A DNA stretch of 64,000 bases from Quisquiliibacterium transsilvanicum. Its GTDB lineage: Bacteria; Pseudomonadota; Gammaproteobacteria; Burkholderiales; Burkholderiaceae_E. The stretch lies in contig NZ_JACHGB010000002.1 of NCBI RefSeq assembly GCF_014202215.1, positions 600,592 to 664,591 of the forward strand. The letters are read 5' to 3'. Within the stretch, counting starts at the first letter, position 1. Each line of letters opens with the position of its first letter. Of the stretch, positions 17,602-26,644 are shown in pieces. Made by a program: the position numbers and the translations under genes. The notes under the pieces are model-generated. The model had not been told where the DNA came from and ran no database searches. It saw nothing but the letters and a program-made list of their open reading frames with translations.

Positions 17602-19343
17602 GCCGACAGCCCTCGGATCATGTCCACGATGCGGTCGGTCACCTGCTTGAGTTCCGCGTCGATCTCCACCAGCGGCCGCGGCGGCTTGAACACGTAGAAG
17701 TGCCGGTTGAACGGGATCTCGTAACCCACCTTCGTCTTTTCCGGGTCGATCCAGGCGTCCGGCGCGTGCGGCAGCACCTCGCGCTCGAAGTAGGCCTGCA
17801 CGTCCTCCTTCAGCGCCACGTTCTCGTTGTCGCGCAGCGCCGAGTCTGGCTGCGGCTTGCCCTTCTGCTTGCCCTTGGCGCCGACCACCACCTTGCCCGC
17901 CTCGTCGCGCAGCGGCCGCTCCACGGTGATGCTGCGGTAGCCGAAATCGGCGGTGTCGAAGATGCGGCTGATCGGCCGGTTGTCGTCGTCCTGCGCCTCG
18001 ACGAAGTCGCCGAAGATGCGGGTGATCCGCTCGATGTGGTCCTCGCCCAGTTCCCTGCGCTTGGCGCCCAAGCTCTTGCGCATCTTGCGCCACATCGCGC
18101 TGGCGTCGATCAACTGCACCTTGCCCTTGCGGTGCGCGGGCTTGCGGTTCGACAGGATCCACACGTAGGTGGCGATGCCGGTGTTGTAGAACATGTCGGT
18201 GGGCAGGCCGACGATGGCCTCCACCAGGTCGTTCTCCAGCACGTGGCGGCGGATCTCGCTCTCGCCCGAGCCCGCGCCGCCGGTGAACAGCGGCGAGCCG
18301 TTGAGCACGATGCCGAAGCGGCAGCCGCCCTCGGCCGCCGGGCGCATCTTGGCCACCAGGTGCAGCAGGAAGAGCATGGAGCCGTCGGACACCCGCGGCA
18401 GGCCCGGACCGAAGCGGCCGCTGAAGCCCTGGCGCTCGTGCTCGTCGCGCACGGCCTTCTCCACCTTCTTCCACTCCACGCCGAAGGGCGGGTTCGACAG
18501 CATGTAGTCGAAGCGGGTGGCGGGGTGGCCGTCCTCGGAGAGTGTGTTGCCGAAGGCGATGTTGGCCACGTCCTGGCCCTTGATCAGCATGTCGGCCTTG
18601 CAGATGGCGTAGGACTCGGGGTTGAGCTCCTGGCCGTAGACGGTGAGCCGGGCGCCCGGGTTGTGCTCGGCCAGGTACTCGCCGGCGATCGACAGCATGC
18701 CCCCCGTACCCGCGGTCGGGTCGTACAGGGTGCGCACCACGCCGGGCACGGAGAGCGCGTCGTCGTCCTCGATGAAGATCAGGTTCACCATCAGCCGGAT
18801 CACCTCGCGCGGGGTGAAGTGCTCCCCGGCGGTCTCGTTGGAGATCTCGGCGAACTTGCGGATCAACTCCTCGAACACCAGGCCCATCTGGTGGTTGTCC
18901 ACCACGTCCGGGTGCAGGTCGATCTGCGCGAAGCGCTCGGTGACGGGGTAGAGCAGTTTCGCCTTGGCCAGCCGCTCCACCTGCGCGTGGAACTCGAAGC
19001 GCTCGAAGATGTCGCGCACTGCGGGCGAGAAGGCCTGCAGGTAGGCAAAGAGGTTCTCGCGGATGTGGTCGGGGTCGCCCATCAGCTTGCCCAGGTCCAT
19101 CGGCGAGACGTTCCACACCCCCTTGCCGGTGATGCGCTCGATGAAGGGCTCGGGGTTCAGGCCGGCCTGGGCGCGGGCCGCGTGCTCGGCCAGCACCTTC
19201 GCCTTGGTGGGCTCGAGCACGCAGTCCAGGCGGCGCAGCACGGTGAAGGGCAGGATGACGCGGCCGTACTCGGACTGCTTGAAGTCGCCGCGCAGGAGGT
19301 CGGCGACTGACCAGATGAAGGCGGAGAGGGCGGGTTGGTTCAC
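17598..19343 (-). CDS. hsdM: type I restriction-modification methyltransferase subunit
   Basis: N6-adenine methyltransferase subunit, 581 residues from the chosen start. [10 protein letters not shown] is the AdoMet-binding motif I and MLSNPPFG the catalytic NPPF motif IV. The N-terminal segment [20 protein letters not shown] is typical of HsdM. I chose the GTG at 19343 (reading MNQPALSAF) because relatives begin there; a GTG at 19424 would add an unusual 27-residue leader through an inverted repeat. It is the first gene of hsdM-hsdS-GIY-YIG, all linked by ATGA overlaps. It works with HsdS as the modification enzyme and with HsdR for restriction. Confidence 0.93.
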   Translation of the reverse strand: MNQPALSAFIWSVADLLRGDFKQSEYGRVILPFTVLRRLDCVLEPTKAKVLAEHAARAQAGLNPEPFIERITGKGVWNVSPMDLGKLMGDPDHIRENLFAYLQAFSPAVRDIFERFEFHAQVERLAKAKLLYPVTERFAQIDLHPDVVDNHQMGLVFEELIRKFAEISNETAGEHFTPREVIRLMVNLIFIEDDDALSVPGVVRTLYDPTAGTGGMLSIAGEYLAEHNPGARLTVYGQELNPESYAICKADMLIKGQDVANIAFGNTLSEDGHPATRFDYMLSNPPFGVEWKKVEKAVRDEHERQGFSGRFGPGLPRVSDGSMLFLLHLVAKMRPAAEGGCRFGIVLNGSPLFTGGAGSGESEIRRHVLENDLVEAIVGLPTDMFYNTGIATYVWILSNRKPAHRKGKVQLIDASAMWRKMRKSLGAKRRELGEDHIERITRIFGDFVEAQDDDNRPISRIFDTADFGYRSITVERPLRDEAGKVVVGAKGKQKGKPQPDSALRDNENVALKEDVQAYFEREVLPHAPDAWIDPEKTKVGYEIPFNRHFYVFKPPRPLVEIDAELKQVTDRIVDMIRGLSA

Positions 19344-19399
19344 AGGGCAGAAGTCTCGCGGTTTCCAATGGGACTGCTCGGCGAGGATAACCGAGGGCC

Positions 19400-19418
19400 G
19401 GGCGCACGACGTGCGCCC
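19400..19418. repeat. inverted repeat upstream of hsdM
   Basis: GGGCGCAC-GAC-GTGCGCCC, a perfect 8-bp stem with a 3-base centre, lies about 57 bp before the chosen hsdM start. It could be an operator for a controller protein or an RNA hairpin. No T-tract follows on the minus strand. Confidence 0.35.
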
Positions 19419-19511
19419 GTGCACGCTAGGATTGTTCCCGGGCGAAACCCATGGATCGACGCCGACCGGAGCGCTCCTGCGAGTGTGTTCGGGAGGAGGG
19501 AGCCCCTAGGG

Positions 19512-20474
19512 TCACCCGGAGCCTATGTCAGTCGCCGCCGGCATTCGCTCCGCATCGGCTCTCCGAGGCCGTTCCGCACGCATCGGCAGCGTCGACCGAC
19601 ACCGCGGATAGTTGCCGCACCCCCAGAACGCACGTCCGCCTTCGCGCGGTGTCCGCTCGATCATCTTCACCCCGCAACTCGCGCAGGTCGGCCGCCAATA
19701 CTCGTCCTCCGTGGCCACGGCGAGCAGTTCGGCCTGCTGCTGCGCCGTGCGCCGCTGGATCAGTTTCAGCAACCCGGCGCCGTCCAGCGTGTTGATGCCG
19801 TTCGTGCGCGCGAAGGCCTCTGCATCTGGCGTGAAACCGGCCGTGCTGAAGAATTGGCCACGACCCACGCCATGAGCAGCCATCACGCCCCGCAGCTCGG
19901 GCACCTTGTCGACACCGACAGGCTTGCGGTGGTGCTTGCATTGCACGACGCCCAAGGGCTTCTCCGGCGCCTGCCGCGCGTGGAGCCAGACGTCGACGCC
20001 GCCGTCCGCGCCGTGCGACTGCGCTCTGGTCTCGAAGCCGACCTGGCGGTATAGCGCCTCCACCAGGGCCTCGAGGCGCCGCCACTCAATGACGTCGAGC
20101 ACTGCGGTGCTCCAGTAGGTGGGTCTTGGTGGCGCAGCCGACTGCACGGTGCAGGCGGCCGGGGAGTCGTCGGGGTCGGGCGGGCTGCCATGTTGCGCCG
20201 GGTGCCGGCGGGCCCGGGGCAGGGCTGCTCCCTCTCCACCGGCCGGTGCTATGGGCTTACCGCGCTGAGACCTGCGCGACGTCAGCCAGAGTAGGGCGAC
20301 CCCGCCGACCATGAGAACGCCGCCCAAGCTGCTCAGCGGCGCCAGGGCGCGTTTGGCAGCCCCTTCGCCCAGGAACGCCGGGAGCATGACTAGCGCGAGG
20401 CCGGTCAGCAGGAGCTGGAGGGCAGCATTGCGTCGCCGACGGGGCGACCGGCGACCTGCACTTGATCGACGCAC
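19512..20474 (-). CDS. membrane-anchored Mrr-like restriction endonuclease with C-terminal zinc finger
   Basis: Protein of 320 residues. An arginine-rich start precedes two hydrophobic helices (LQLLLTGLALVMLPAFLG and LGGVLMVGGVALLWL, about residues 18-60). The Mrr-type nuclease domain follows, with GADGGVDVWL and VVQCKHH supplying the D...QxK pattern of PD-(D/E)xK enzymes. The C-terminus has CASCGVKM...FWGCGNYPRC, a topoisomerase-type C4 zinc finger. The start is GTG at 20474 with CCGGAG upstream; the longer reading is low-complexity. Mrr proteins cut modified DNA; membrane anchoring with a zinc finger is a known variant of unclear role. It lies just upstream of the hsd operon at the island right end. 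Confidence 0.85.
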   Translation of the reverse strand: MRRSSAGRRSPRRRRNAALQLLLTGLALVMLPAFLGEGAAKRALAPLSSLGGVLMVGGVALLWLTSRRSQRGKPIAPAGGEGAALPRARRHPAQHGSPPDPDDSPAACTVQSAAPPRPTYWSTAVLDVIEWRRLEALVEALYRQVGFETRAQSHGADGGVDVWLHARQAPEKPLGVVQCKHHRKPVGVDKVPELRGVMAAHGVGRGQFFSTAGFTPDAEAFARTNGINTLDGAGLLKLIQRRTAQQQAELLAVATEDEYWRPTCASCGVKMIERTPREGGRAFWGCGNYPRCRSTLPMRAERPRRADAERMPAATDIGSG

Positions 20475-20707
20475 GGCGGTCTCCGGAATTGGACTTGATC
20501 GCCCGAGCGTAGGATCGTGCTGGATCGATGAGAACCTCCAGCCGCTGAACGGCCGTCGGACACCGCACCATCGCTGCTCGATGTGCGGCGTCGGCGCGTC
20601 CCGCACGCGGATGGTTGGAGCGCGCGGGACAAGGGGCGCAAGTTGGCCAGGCGGCCTATCGACGCCAGCAGCGGACCGGGGAACCTGACGTGATTCCCGC
20701 CGTTGTG

Positions 20708-20920
20708 ATGCCTGCCATCCACCGCGAGCCGGACGGGTCTGTACTGCTCGTTTACCCGTGCGGACGGCGGCTCCGGATCCTGCTCGACGGGCGCGTCGAG
20801 GGGCTGAGCCCGACGAAGTGGCTGTTGGTGGCCGCACTGCGGGTCATCGGGTACGTGTGCGGGCGCAGATGCGTAACGCGACGTGGCGCCGACCGAAGGC
20901 TGCCACCAGCGGTAGGTTAA
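20708..20920 (+). CDS. possible small protein or gene remnant
   Basis: Reading from the ATG at 20708 gives 70 residues, beginning MPAIHREPDGSVLLVYPCG and containing a hydrophobic stretch near WLLVAALRVIGYV. GC-rich third positions over the first 55 codons suggest coding, but there is no clear ribosome-binding site or known domain. It may be a decayed island gene. The rest of 20475-20950 shows nothing I can support. Confidence 0.25.
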   Translation: MPAIHREPDGSVLLVYPCGRRLRILLDGRVEGLSPTKWLLVAALRVIGYVCGRRCVTRRGADRRLPPAVG

Positions 20921-20954
20921 CCTGCCGCTTGCCGCGCTTTTTCCGCGCCATGAA

Positions 20955-20979
20955 CGCAAACGGCCCCGAAAGGGGCCGT
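20955..20979 (-). terminator. terminator of tRNA-Val
   Basis: ACGGCCCC and GGGGCCGT form an 8-bp stem around a four-base loop. On the minus strand it is followed by TTTGCGTT. It lies about 27 bp past the tRNA 3' end. A broken copy is at about 9143-9170. Confidence 0.7.
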
Positions 20980-21005
20980 AAGTCTTGGATTTCGCTTGGG
21001 AAATC

Positions 21006-21080
21006 TGGTGGGCGGCACAGGGTTCGAACCTGTGACCCCTGCCGTGTGAAGGCAGTGCTCTACCGCTGAGCTAGCCGCCC
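21006..21080 (-). tRNA. tRNA-Val (anticodon CAC)
   Basis: Complete cloverleaf with encoded CCA (21006-21008). The acceptor stem is GGGCGGC/GCCGCCC, the D-arm is GCTCAGCGGTAGAGC, the anticodon loop TTCACAC gives CAC (21046-21048) reading GUG, and the T-arm is CACAGGTTCGAACCTGTG. A truncated copy of its 3' half at 9193-9239 marks the gene as an integration site. Confidence 0.95.
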
Positions 21081-21219
21081 GCAAGCGAAGCTGAAATTAT
21101 AGCGGAAATTTCTCAGGTGTTGGAAGAGCGGTTCGGGCGTAGCCTTCCAGGGCAGCGCCGGACGGCTCGCGTCCGCGTGCTGCGCCGTGCAGGCCGTGTT
21201 GCGCCGCTCATCAGTAAAA

Positions 21220-21235
21220 ACACTACGGGTAGTGC
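21220..21235. promoter_or_regulatory. NrdR-box-like palindrome upstream of nrdJ
   Basis: ACACTA-CGGG-TAGTGC, with a 6-bp near-perfect dyad, matches the form of NrdR boxes, where the repressor NrdR controls ribonucleotide reductase genes in response to dNTP/ATP. It is about 105 bp before the nrdJ start. A clear second box is not visible, although NrdR sites usually occur in pairs. Confidence 0.55.
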
Positions 21236-21339
21236 TCAACGGCCGCCAGATGCGTACAATTGGTGTCCAGCGAACGACGTCGCACACCGCTTCGCAGCGC
21301 CGTTCACCCCCCGAAACCACCCGAGAACCACCGCCGCCA

Positions 21340-24231
21340 ATGAAGATCGAGAACATCCTCGCCGCCCTGCCGGAGCAGGAAGTCACCATCGACGTCCTCG
21401 TCGAGAAGTACGCCAAGGGGGACGAGCGAACTCCCCACGAGATCCGCCAGCGGGTCGCGAAGGCGCTGGCTTCGGTGGAAAAGCCTGCGGAGCAGGAGCG
21501 CTGGGCCGGGGAGTATCTCTGGGCGATGGAGAACGGGTTCATCCCGGCGGGCCGCATCAATTCGGCCGCGGGCACCGACCTCAAGGCCACGCTGATCAAC
21601 TGCTTCGTGCAGCCGATCGGCGATGCGGTCTGGGGCTATGCCGAAGACGGCACGCCCGGCATCTACGCGGCGCTGCAGGAGGCGGCCGAGACCATGCGCC
21701 GCGGCGGTGGCGTGGGCTACGATTTCTCCGCCATCCGTCCGCGCGGCGCGCTGGTCAAGGGCACGCACTCGCGCGCCTCGGGGCCGGTCTCCTACATGCG
21801 GGTGTTCGACAAGTCCTGCGAGACCCTGGAGTCCGCCGGGTCGCGGCGTGGCGCGCAGATGGGCGTGTTGCGCGTGGACCATCCGGACATCGAGGAGTTC
21901 GTGCACGCCAAGCGTGACGGCTCGCTGTCCAACTTCAACATGTCGGTGGCGGTCACCGATGCGTTCATGACTGCGGTCGACATCGACGGGCAGTTCGAGC
22001 TGGTGCACGAGGTGCAGCCCTTCGAGGCGGTGGCGGACGCGCAGCGCGAGGATGGCAAGTGGGTCTACCGCAGCATCCGTGCGCGCGAGCTGTGGGACCA
22101 GATCATGCGGTCCACCTACAACCACGCCGAACCGGGCGTGATCTTCATTGACAAGGTCAATGCCGACAACAACCTCGGCTACTGCGAGTCGATCGCCGCG
22201 AGCAATCCCTGCGGCGAGCAGTTCCTGCCGCCCTACGGCTGCTGCGACCTTGGCAGCCTGAACCTCACGCGCTTCGTCTCCGATCCCTTCGGCGACAAGC
22301 CGGTCTTCGACTTCGAGCGCTTCAGCCGCGTGACCGCGGTGTCGGTGCGCGCGCTGGACAACGTGCTCGACCTAACGCTTTGGCCGCTGCCGCAGCAGGA
22401 CCGCGAGGCCAAGGAGAAGCGCCGCGTGGGCCTGGGCTTCACCGGGCTGGGCAACGCGCTGACCATGCTCAAGCTGCGCTACGACAGCGCGGAGGCGCGC
22501 GCCTTCGCGTCCAAGGTGGCGCAGACGATGCGCGATTCCGCCTACGGCACCTCGGTTGAGCTGGCCAAGGAGCGCGGCGCCTTCCCGCTGTTCAATGCCG
22601 ACGGCTACCTGGCCGAGCCGCATTCGGCCTCGCGCCTGCCGGCCAAGCTCAAGGCCGAGATCCGCAAGCACGGCATCCGCAATTCGCACCTGATGTCGAT
22701 CGCGCCCACCGGCACCATCTCGATCGCCTTCGCGGGCAATGCCTCGGGCGGAATCGAGCCCGCGTTCTCCTGGACCTACACCCGCAAGAAGCGGATGCCC
22801 GACGGCAGCAAGCGCGAGTACGACGTCGAGGATTTCGCCTATCGCCTGTACCGGCACATGGGCGGCAACACCGCCGCGCTGCCCGAGTACTTCACCGCGG
22901 CGATGGACATCGATGCGCTGGACCACATGCGCATGAGCGCCGCGGTCCAGCCCTACATCGATTCCGCGATCAGCAAGACGGTGAACGTCGCCGAGGACTA
23001 TCCCTACGAGGAGTTCAAGGCGCTGTACCTCGAGGCCTGGAAGGCGGGGCTCAAGGGCATCACCACCTACCGGCCCAACGCGGTCATCGGCTCGGTGCTG
23101 TCGGTGGGCGGCACGTCTTCCGCCACGCCGGAGATGCCCCAGGACCTCGGCGGCGACGCCGACCGCCGGCTGCTGCTCGACAAGGTGCCGCAGCCGGCGC
23201 TCTCGTCGCTGCGCTGGCCGGGCCGCCCCAAGCTGCCCGCGGGCAACCTGGCCTGGTCGTACATGGTCGAGTCCACCGACGGCCGGGCCTCGTTCTGCAT
23301 CTTCATCGGCCAGACCGACGAGCCGGTCACGCGGCGCGACGGCAGCATCGCCACCCGCAGCGTCGCCTTCGAGACCTGGGTCAACGGCAACGAGCAGCCG
23401 CGCGGCCTGGGCGCGCTCGCCAAGGCGCTGTCGATGGACCTGCGTTCCAACGACCGGGCCTGGCTCAAGATGAAGCTGGACCACCTGTCGCGCACTCGTG
23501 ACGAGAAGCCGCTGCAGCTGGCGATGCCCCCTGGCGGCGAGCTGGCGTTCAAGCCCGGCGTGGTGGCGGCCTTCGCCGACATCGTGCGCTTCCGCTGCGA
23601 GGAGCTGGGCCTGTTCGACGCGCTCGAGGAGCAGCCCACGCCCATGGTCGACGCGATGATCTTCCGCTCCGAGCCCAAGTCGGGTCCGCTGGGAACACTG
23701 TCCTGGACCGCCGACATCACCAACGCGGCCACCGAGGACGAGTTCGTGCTGGGCGTGAAGGAGCTGCAGCTGCCCGACGGCACGCGCCGCCCGTACTCGA
23801 TCTGGCTCGCCGGCGACTATCCGCGCGTGCTCGACGGCCTGTGCAAGCTGCTGTCGCTGGACATGCGGGTCATCGACGTCAACTGGATCGGCCTGAAGCT
23901 GCGCAAGCTGCTGAGCTTCGGCGAGCTCAACGGCGCGTTCTGGGCGCAGGTGCCGGGCGAGCAGCGCCAGCAGGTCTGGCCGAGCACGGTGGCCTACCTG
24001 GCCGCGCTCATCCTGCATCGCTACAAGGTGCTGGGCCTGCTCGATTCCGAGGGCAGGGCGATCGGCGGCGCAGGCGCGCTGGCCATCCCCGACGCCTCGC
24101 CGGCCGGCCGGCCGCTGCAGTCCGCGATCATCGCGGGACTGGCCTGCCCGTCCTGCGGCGCGCATGCCTACATCAAGAAGGACGGCTGCATGTTCTGCAC
24201 CGCCTGCGGTCACCAGGGCGAGTGCGGCTGA
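21340..24231 (+). CDS. nrdJ: adenosylcobalamin-dependent ribonucleoside-diphosphate reductase (class II)
   Basis: Reduces ribonucleotides to deoxyribonucleotides using adenosylcobalamin, so it works with or without oxygen. 963 residues, the size of long NrdJ proteins. Active-site motif SNPCGEQFLPPYGCCDLGSLNL (quoted in parts: SNPCGEQ and GCCDLGS) and the nucleotide-binding MSIAPTGTISI are present. The C-terminal CPSCGAHAYI...CMFCTACGHQGECG supplies the redox/zinc cysteines. I chose the ATG at 21340 (MKIENILAALPEQEV) because the upstream reading is unlike the family. A NrdR-like box lies upstream and a hairpin terminator follows. No AdoCbl riboswitch was recognised. Confidence 0.95.
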   Translation: MKIENILAALPEQEVTIDVLVEKYAKGDERTPHEIRQRVAKALASVEKPAEQERWAGEYLWAMENGFIPAGRINSAAGTDLKATLINCFVQPIGDAVWGYAEDGTPGIYAALQEAAETMRRGGGVGYDFSAIRPRGALVKGTHSRASGPVSYMRVFDKSCETLESAGSRRGAQMGVLRVDHPDIEEFVHAKRDGSLSNFNMSVAVTDAFMTAVDIDGQFELVHEVQPFEAVADAQREDGKWVYRSIRARELWDQIMRSTYNHAEPGVIFIDKVNADNNLGYCESIAASNPCGEQFLPPYGCCDLGSLNLTRFVSDPFGDKPVFDFERFSRVTAVSVRALDNVLDLTLWPLPQQDREAKEKRRVGLGFTGLGNALTMLKLRYDSAEARAFASKVAQTMRDSAYGTSVELAKERGAFPLFNADGYLAEPHSASRLPAKLKAEIRKHGIRNSHLMSIAPTGTISIAFAGNASGGIEPAFSWTYTRKKRMPDGSKREYDVEDFAYRLYRHMGGNTAALPEYFTAAMDIDALDHMRMSAAVQPYIDSAISKTVNVAEDYPYEEFKALYLEAWKAGLKGITTYRPNAVIGSVLSVGGTSSATPEMPQDLGGDADRRLLLDKVPQPALSSLRWPGRPKLPAGNLAWSYMVESTDGRASFCIFIGQTDEPVTRRDGSIATRSVAFETWVNGNEQPRGLGALAKALSMDLRSNDRAWLKMKLDHLSRTRDEKPLQLAMPPGGELAFKPGVVAAFADIVRFRCEELGLFDALEEQPTPMVDAMIFRSEPKSGPLGTLSWTADITNAATEDEFVLGVKELQLPDGTRRPYSIWLAGDYPRVLDGLCKLLSLDMRVIDVNWIGLKLRKLLSFGELNGAFWAQVPGEQRQQVWPSTVAYLAALILHRYKVLGLLDSEGRAIGGAGALAIPDASPAGRPLQSAIIAGLACPSCGAHAYIKKDGCMFCTACGHQGECG

Positions 24232-24263
24232 TCGACGCCGCGCCCGGGCGCATCCCCTGAGCC

Positions 24264-24302
24264 CGCCCCCGCAGTTCTTCGAGCTGCGGGGGCGCTGCTT
24301 TT
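24264..24302 (+). terminator. rho-independent terminator after nrdJ
   Basis: CGCCCCCGCAG pairs with CTGCGGGGGCG (11-bp stem, 9-base loop), followed by CTGCTTTT. It lies 33 bp past the nrdJ stop. Confidence 0.7.
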
Positions 24303-24359
24303 CCAGCAAACTTTCCAGCAAACCTGCCCGCCGGCACGCCGCTGGCACACGGAGACCTC

Positions 24360-24983
24360 ATGACCCTGAAGATTCACGGCATCGCCGCCTCGCGCGCTGC
24401 GCGCCCCCTCTGGCTGCTCGAGGAGCTCGGCGTTCCCTACGAGCACGTGTCGCAAAGCTACCTGGGCGGCGCCACGCGCACGCCCGAGTTCCTGGCGCTC
24501 AATCCCAACGGGCACATTCCGGTGCTCGAGGACGACGGCATCGTGGTCTGGGAGTCGATGGCCACCACGCTGTACCTGGCGCGCAAGTTCGGCGGGCCGC
24601 TGGCGCCGGGCAACCTTGCCGAGGAGGCGGAGGCGCTGCGCTGGACCTTCTGGGCGGTCACCGAGTGCGAGAAGGACGCGCTCAGCGTGCTGATGCACCG
24701 GGTGGCGATGCCGGCGGACAGGCGCGATCACGCGGTGGCCGACCAGGCCGAGGGCAATCTCGCCAGGCCGCTGGCCATCCTGGACGCGCACCTGGCCACG
24801 CGCCCCTACATCGCCGGCGAGCGCTTCACCGTGGTCGACGTCAACGTGGCCTCGGTGCTGGCCTGGGCGCAGCCCTCGCGCAAGCTGATGGAAGCGAACC
24901 CGAAGCTCGCCGACTGGCTCAAGCGCTGCCTGGATCGTCCGGCGCACCAGAAGGTCCGGCAGCTGGCCAAGACGGGCCGCTGA
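24360..24983 (+). CDS. glutathione S-transferase family protein
   Basis: 207-residue cytosolic protein with a thioredoxin-fold N-terminus (MTLKIHGIAASRAARPLWLLEELG) and the conserved NPNGHIPVLEDDG plus WESMATTLYLA segment that positions the cis-proline and binds glutathione. A helical C-terminal domain follows, with RPYIAGERFTVVDVNVASVLAW near residue 145. GGAG precedes the ATG. It transfers glutathione to, or isomerises, an electrophilic substrate that cannot be predicted. Its last 65 bp overlap the 3' end of the convergent Na/Pi transporter gene. Confidence 0.9.
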   Translation: MTLKIHGIAASRAARPLWLLEELGVPYEHVSQSYLGGATRTPEFLALNPNGHIPVLEDDGIVVWESMATTLYLARKFGGPLAPGNLAEEAEALRWTFWAVTECEKDALSVLMHRVAMPADRRDHAVADQAEGNLARPLAILDAHLATRPYIAGERFTVVDVNVASVLAWAQPSRKLMEANPKLADWLKRCLDRPAHQKVRQLAKTGR

Positions 24984-26574
24984 GCCGAGCGAGCGCTGCT
25001 CTGTGCCGCGCGGCCTTGGCGGCCTGTTGCGCGGCGCGGCGCAGCGCGCTGTAGCGTCGCAGCGCATCGTCCATTTCAGTGAGCCGGGCGCTGCCGGTGG
25101 CGCCCGAGTCCAGCAGCGCGGCCTTGAGCACCTGGTAGGCCGTCTCGAGCGACTGCGCGGCGGCGTCGATCGCATCCTCGCTGGCGCGGGGCGCGAGCGG
25201 GTCGCACAGGGCGAACAGGCGTTCGGCGGCGCCGAGCAGGTCCTTGTGCAGCCCGACCACGCGCTGGTCGTGCACTGGCGGCAGCGACAGCGGGGCGATC
25301 GACGGCGACTGCTCGGCCACCGCCTCGTGGTAGCGCTGCACGCGAAGGATGCGCGCCAGCCGTTCGCTGTCGCCGCGCGCCATGGCGTCCCGGCTGAAGC
25401 GCTCGACGAAGCCCTCGGCGGCGCGTACCAGGCCCTCGACGATCGTCTGGTCGGCGCGCAGCGCGCGCGGCTGCGCGCCGCTCAGCGCGGTGCGCGCCAT
25501 CCGGGTTGCCACATGGCCGATCCGGTCGACCTCCCGCTCGAACGCGTCCACCGCCAGTGAAGGCACGGCAAGCACCGTCTCGTCGAGATGCCGCGGCTGC
25601 GCCTCGTCGTCCTCGCGGGCCCGGAAGCGCCCCTGCAGCCAGCGGGTCAGCGGCTGCGCCAGCGGCCACATCAGGACCACCCCGATCAGGTTGAAGGCGG
25701 TGTGGAACATCGCCAGCCTGATCGCGGGACCGGGTGCGAGACCCAGCGCCGCGGGGCCGGCGGCGATCGCATCGACCAGCCAGGGCAGCAGGGCCAGCGC
25801 CGCTGCTGCCGCGACCAGATTGAAGGCCACGTGGGCAGCGGCTGCCCGCCGAGCGTTCGAGGTGGCGCCGATCGCCGCGAGGATCGCGGTGAAGGTGGTG
25901 CCCACGTTGGCGCCGATCACCACCGCGGCTGCGCTCTGGGCGTCCAGAAGTCCCCCCTGCGCCGCGGTGATCGCGATCGTGATCGTCGCGCTGGAGGACT
26001 GAACCAGGATCGTCAGCAGTGCGCCCGCCGCCACCTGGGCCGCCACCGCGAAGGGGCCTTCACCCCGCGGAATGCTTGCCTGCCCGGCAAGCCCGGTGAA
26101 GGTCTCCTGCAGCATCGAGATGCCCAGGAACATCAGGCCGAAGCCGGCCAGGGCGCTGCCGATGTCGCCCCTGCGCAGTCCCATGCCAGTGAGCCGAAGC
26201 GCGACCCCCAGGCCGATCAGCGGCAGCGCGAAGGCCTCGATGCCGAGCTTGAGGCCGAGCAGCGAGACGATCCAGCCGATCATCGTCGAGCCCAGGTTGG
26301 ACCCGAAGACCACCCATAGCGCGGGCGCGAGCCCGAGAAGTCCCGCATTGACGAAGCCGATCGTGGCCACCGTGATCGCCGTCGACGACTGGACCAGCGC
26401 AGTCACCAGCACGCCCGTGCCGAGCGCGTGCCAGCGGGTGCGCGTGGCGTTCGCGAGGATCCGCTCGAGCGCGGGGCCGGCCGCGACCCGCAGGCCGTCG
26501 GTCATCATCGTCATGCCCAGCAGGAACAGCCCTACGCCGCCTGCCAGCCCGGTAGCGAGTGCCCAGGCGCTCAC
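24919..26574 (-). CDS. Na/Pi cotransporter family protein (NptA/PhoU-like tail)
   Basis: Inner-membrane protein of 551 residues with two inverted repeats bearing the QSS motif of type II Na/phosphate cotransporters: LVQSSTAITVATIGF near residue 60 and ILVQSSSATITIAITA near residue 195. The second half (from about residue 330) is soluble and helical, like PhoU. The start is a GTG at 26574. The predicted role is Na-driven phosphate uptake or export. The C-terminal coding end overlaps the convergent GST gene by 65 bp. The extreme C-terminus (SGPSWPAAGPSGAPDDPG) is low-complexity and could be a read-on after loss of an earlier stop. Confidence 0.88.
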   Translation of the reverse strand: MSAWALATGLAGGVGLFLLGMTMMTDGLRVAAGPALERILANATRTRWHALGTGVLVTALVQSSTAITVATIGFVNAGLLGLAPALWVVFGSNLGSTMIGWIVSLLGLKLGIEAFALPLIGLGVALRLTGMGLRRGDIGSALAGFGLMFLGISMLQETFTGLAGQASIPRGEGPFAVAAQVAAGALLTILVQSSSATITIAITAAQGGLLDAQSAAAVVIGANVGTTFTAILAAIGATSNARRAAAAHVAFNLVAAAAALALLPWLVDAIAAGPAALGLAPGPAIRLAMFHTAFNLIGVVLMWPLAQPLTRWLQGRFRAREDDEAQPRHLDETVLAVPSLAVDAFEREVDRIGHVATRMARTALSGAQPRALRADQTIVEGLVRAAEGFVERFSRDAMARGDSERLARILRVQRYHEAVAEQSPSIAPLSLPPVHDQRVVGLHKDLLGAAERLFALCDPLAPRASEDAIDAAAQSLETAYQVLKAALLDSGATGSARLTEMDDALRRYSALRRAAQQAAKAARHRAALARLSGPSWPAAGPSGAPDDPGSA

Positions 26575-26644
26575 AGCGCAGCCCTGCGAGTCACGGCAGC
26601 CTGCGGCGCAGACTTGGCGAAGCCAGCGATCGACACGGTGCGCT

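Larger units (their letters stand above)
9193..21005. mobile_element. putative genomic island at tRNA-Val(CAC)
   Basis: About 11.8 kb bounded by the direct repeat of the tRNA-Val 3' end (9193-9239 and 21006-21052). The contents are accessory: zinc-ribbon/HEPN-like protein, hsdR, unknowns, GIY-YIG protein, hsdS, hsdM, a membrane Mrr-like nuclease and gene remnants. No tyrosine recombinase or excisionase gene is visible, so the element seems immobile now. The boundary call rests on the repeat; the internal genes fit a defence island. Decay of the left repeat suggests an old insertion. Confidence 0.55.

Noticed and set aside
21081..21339. adenosylcobalamin riboswitch before nrdJ
   Set aside because: No B12-box-like sequence or suitable fold was recognised; only the NrdR-like dyad stands out.
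22372..24348. 658-residue minus-strand ORF opposite nrdJ
   Set aside because: nrdJ has complete catalytic motifs on the other strand; this is an antisense artefact.
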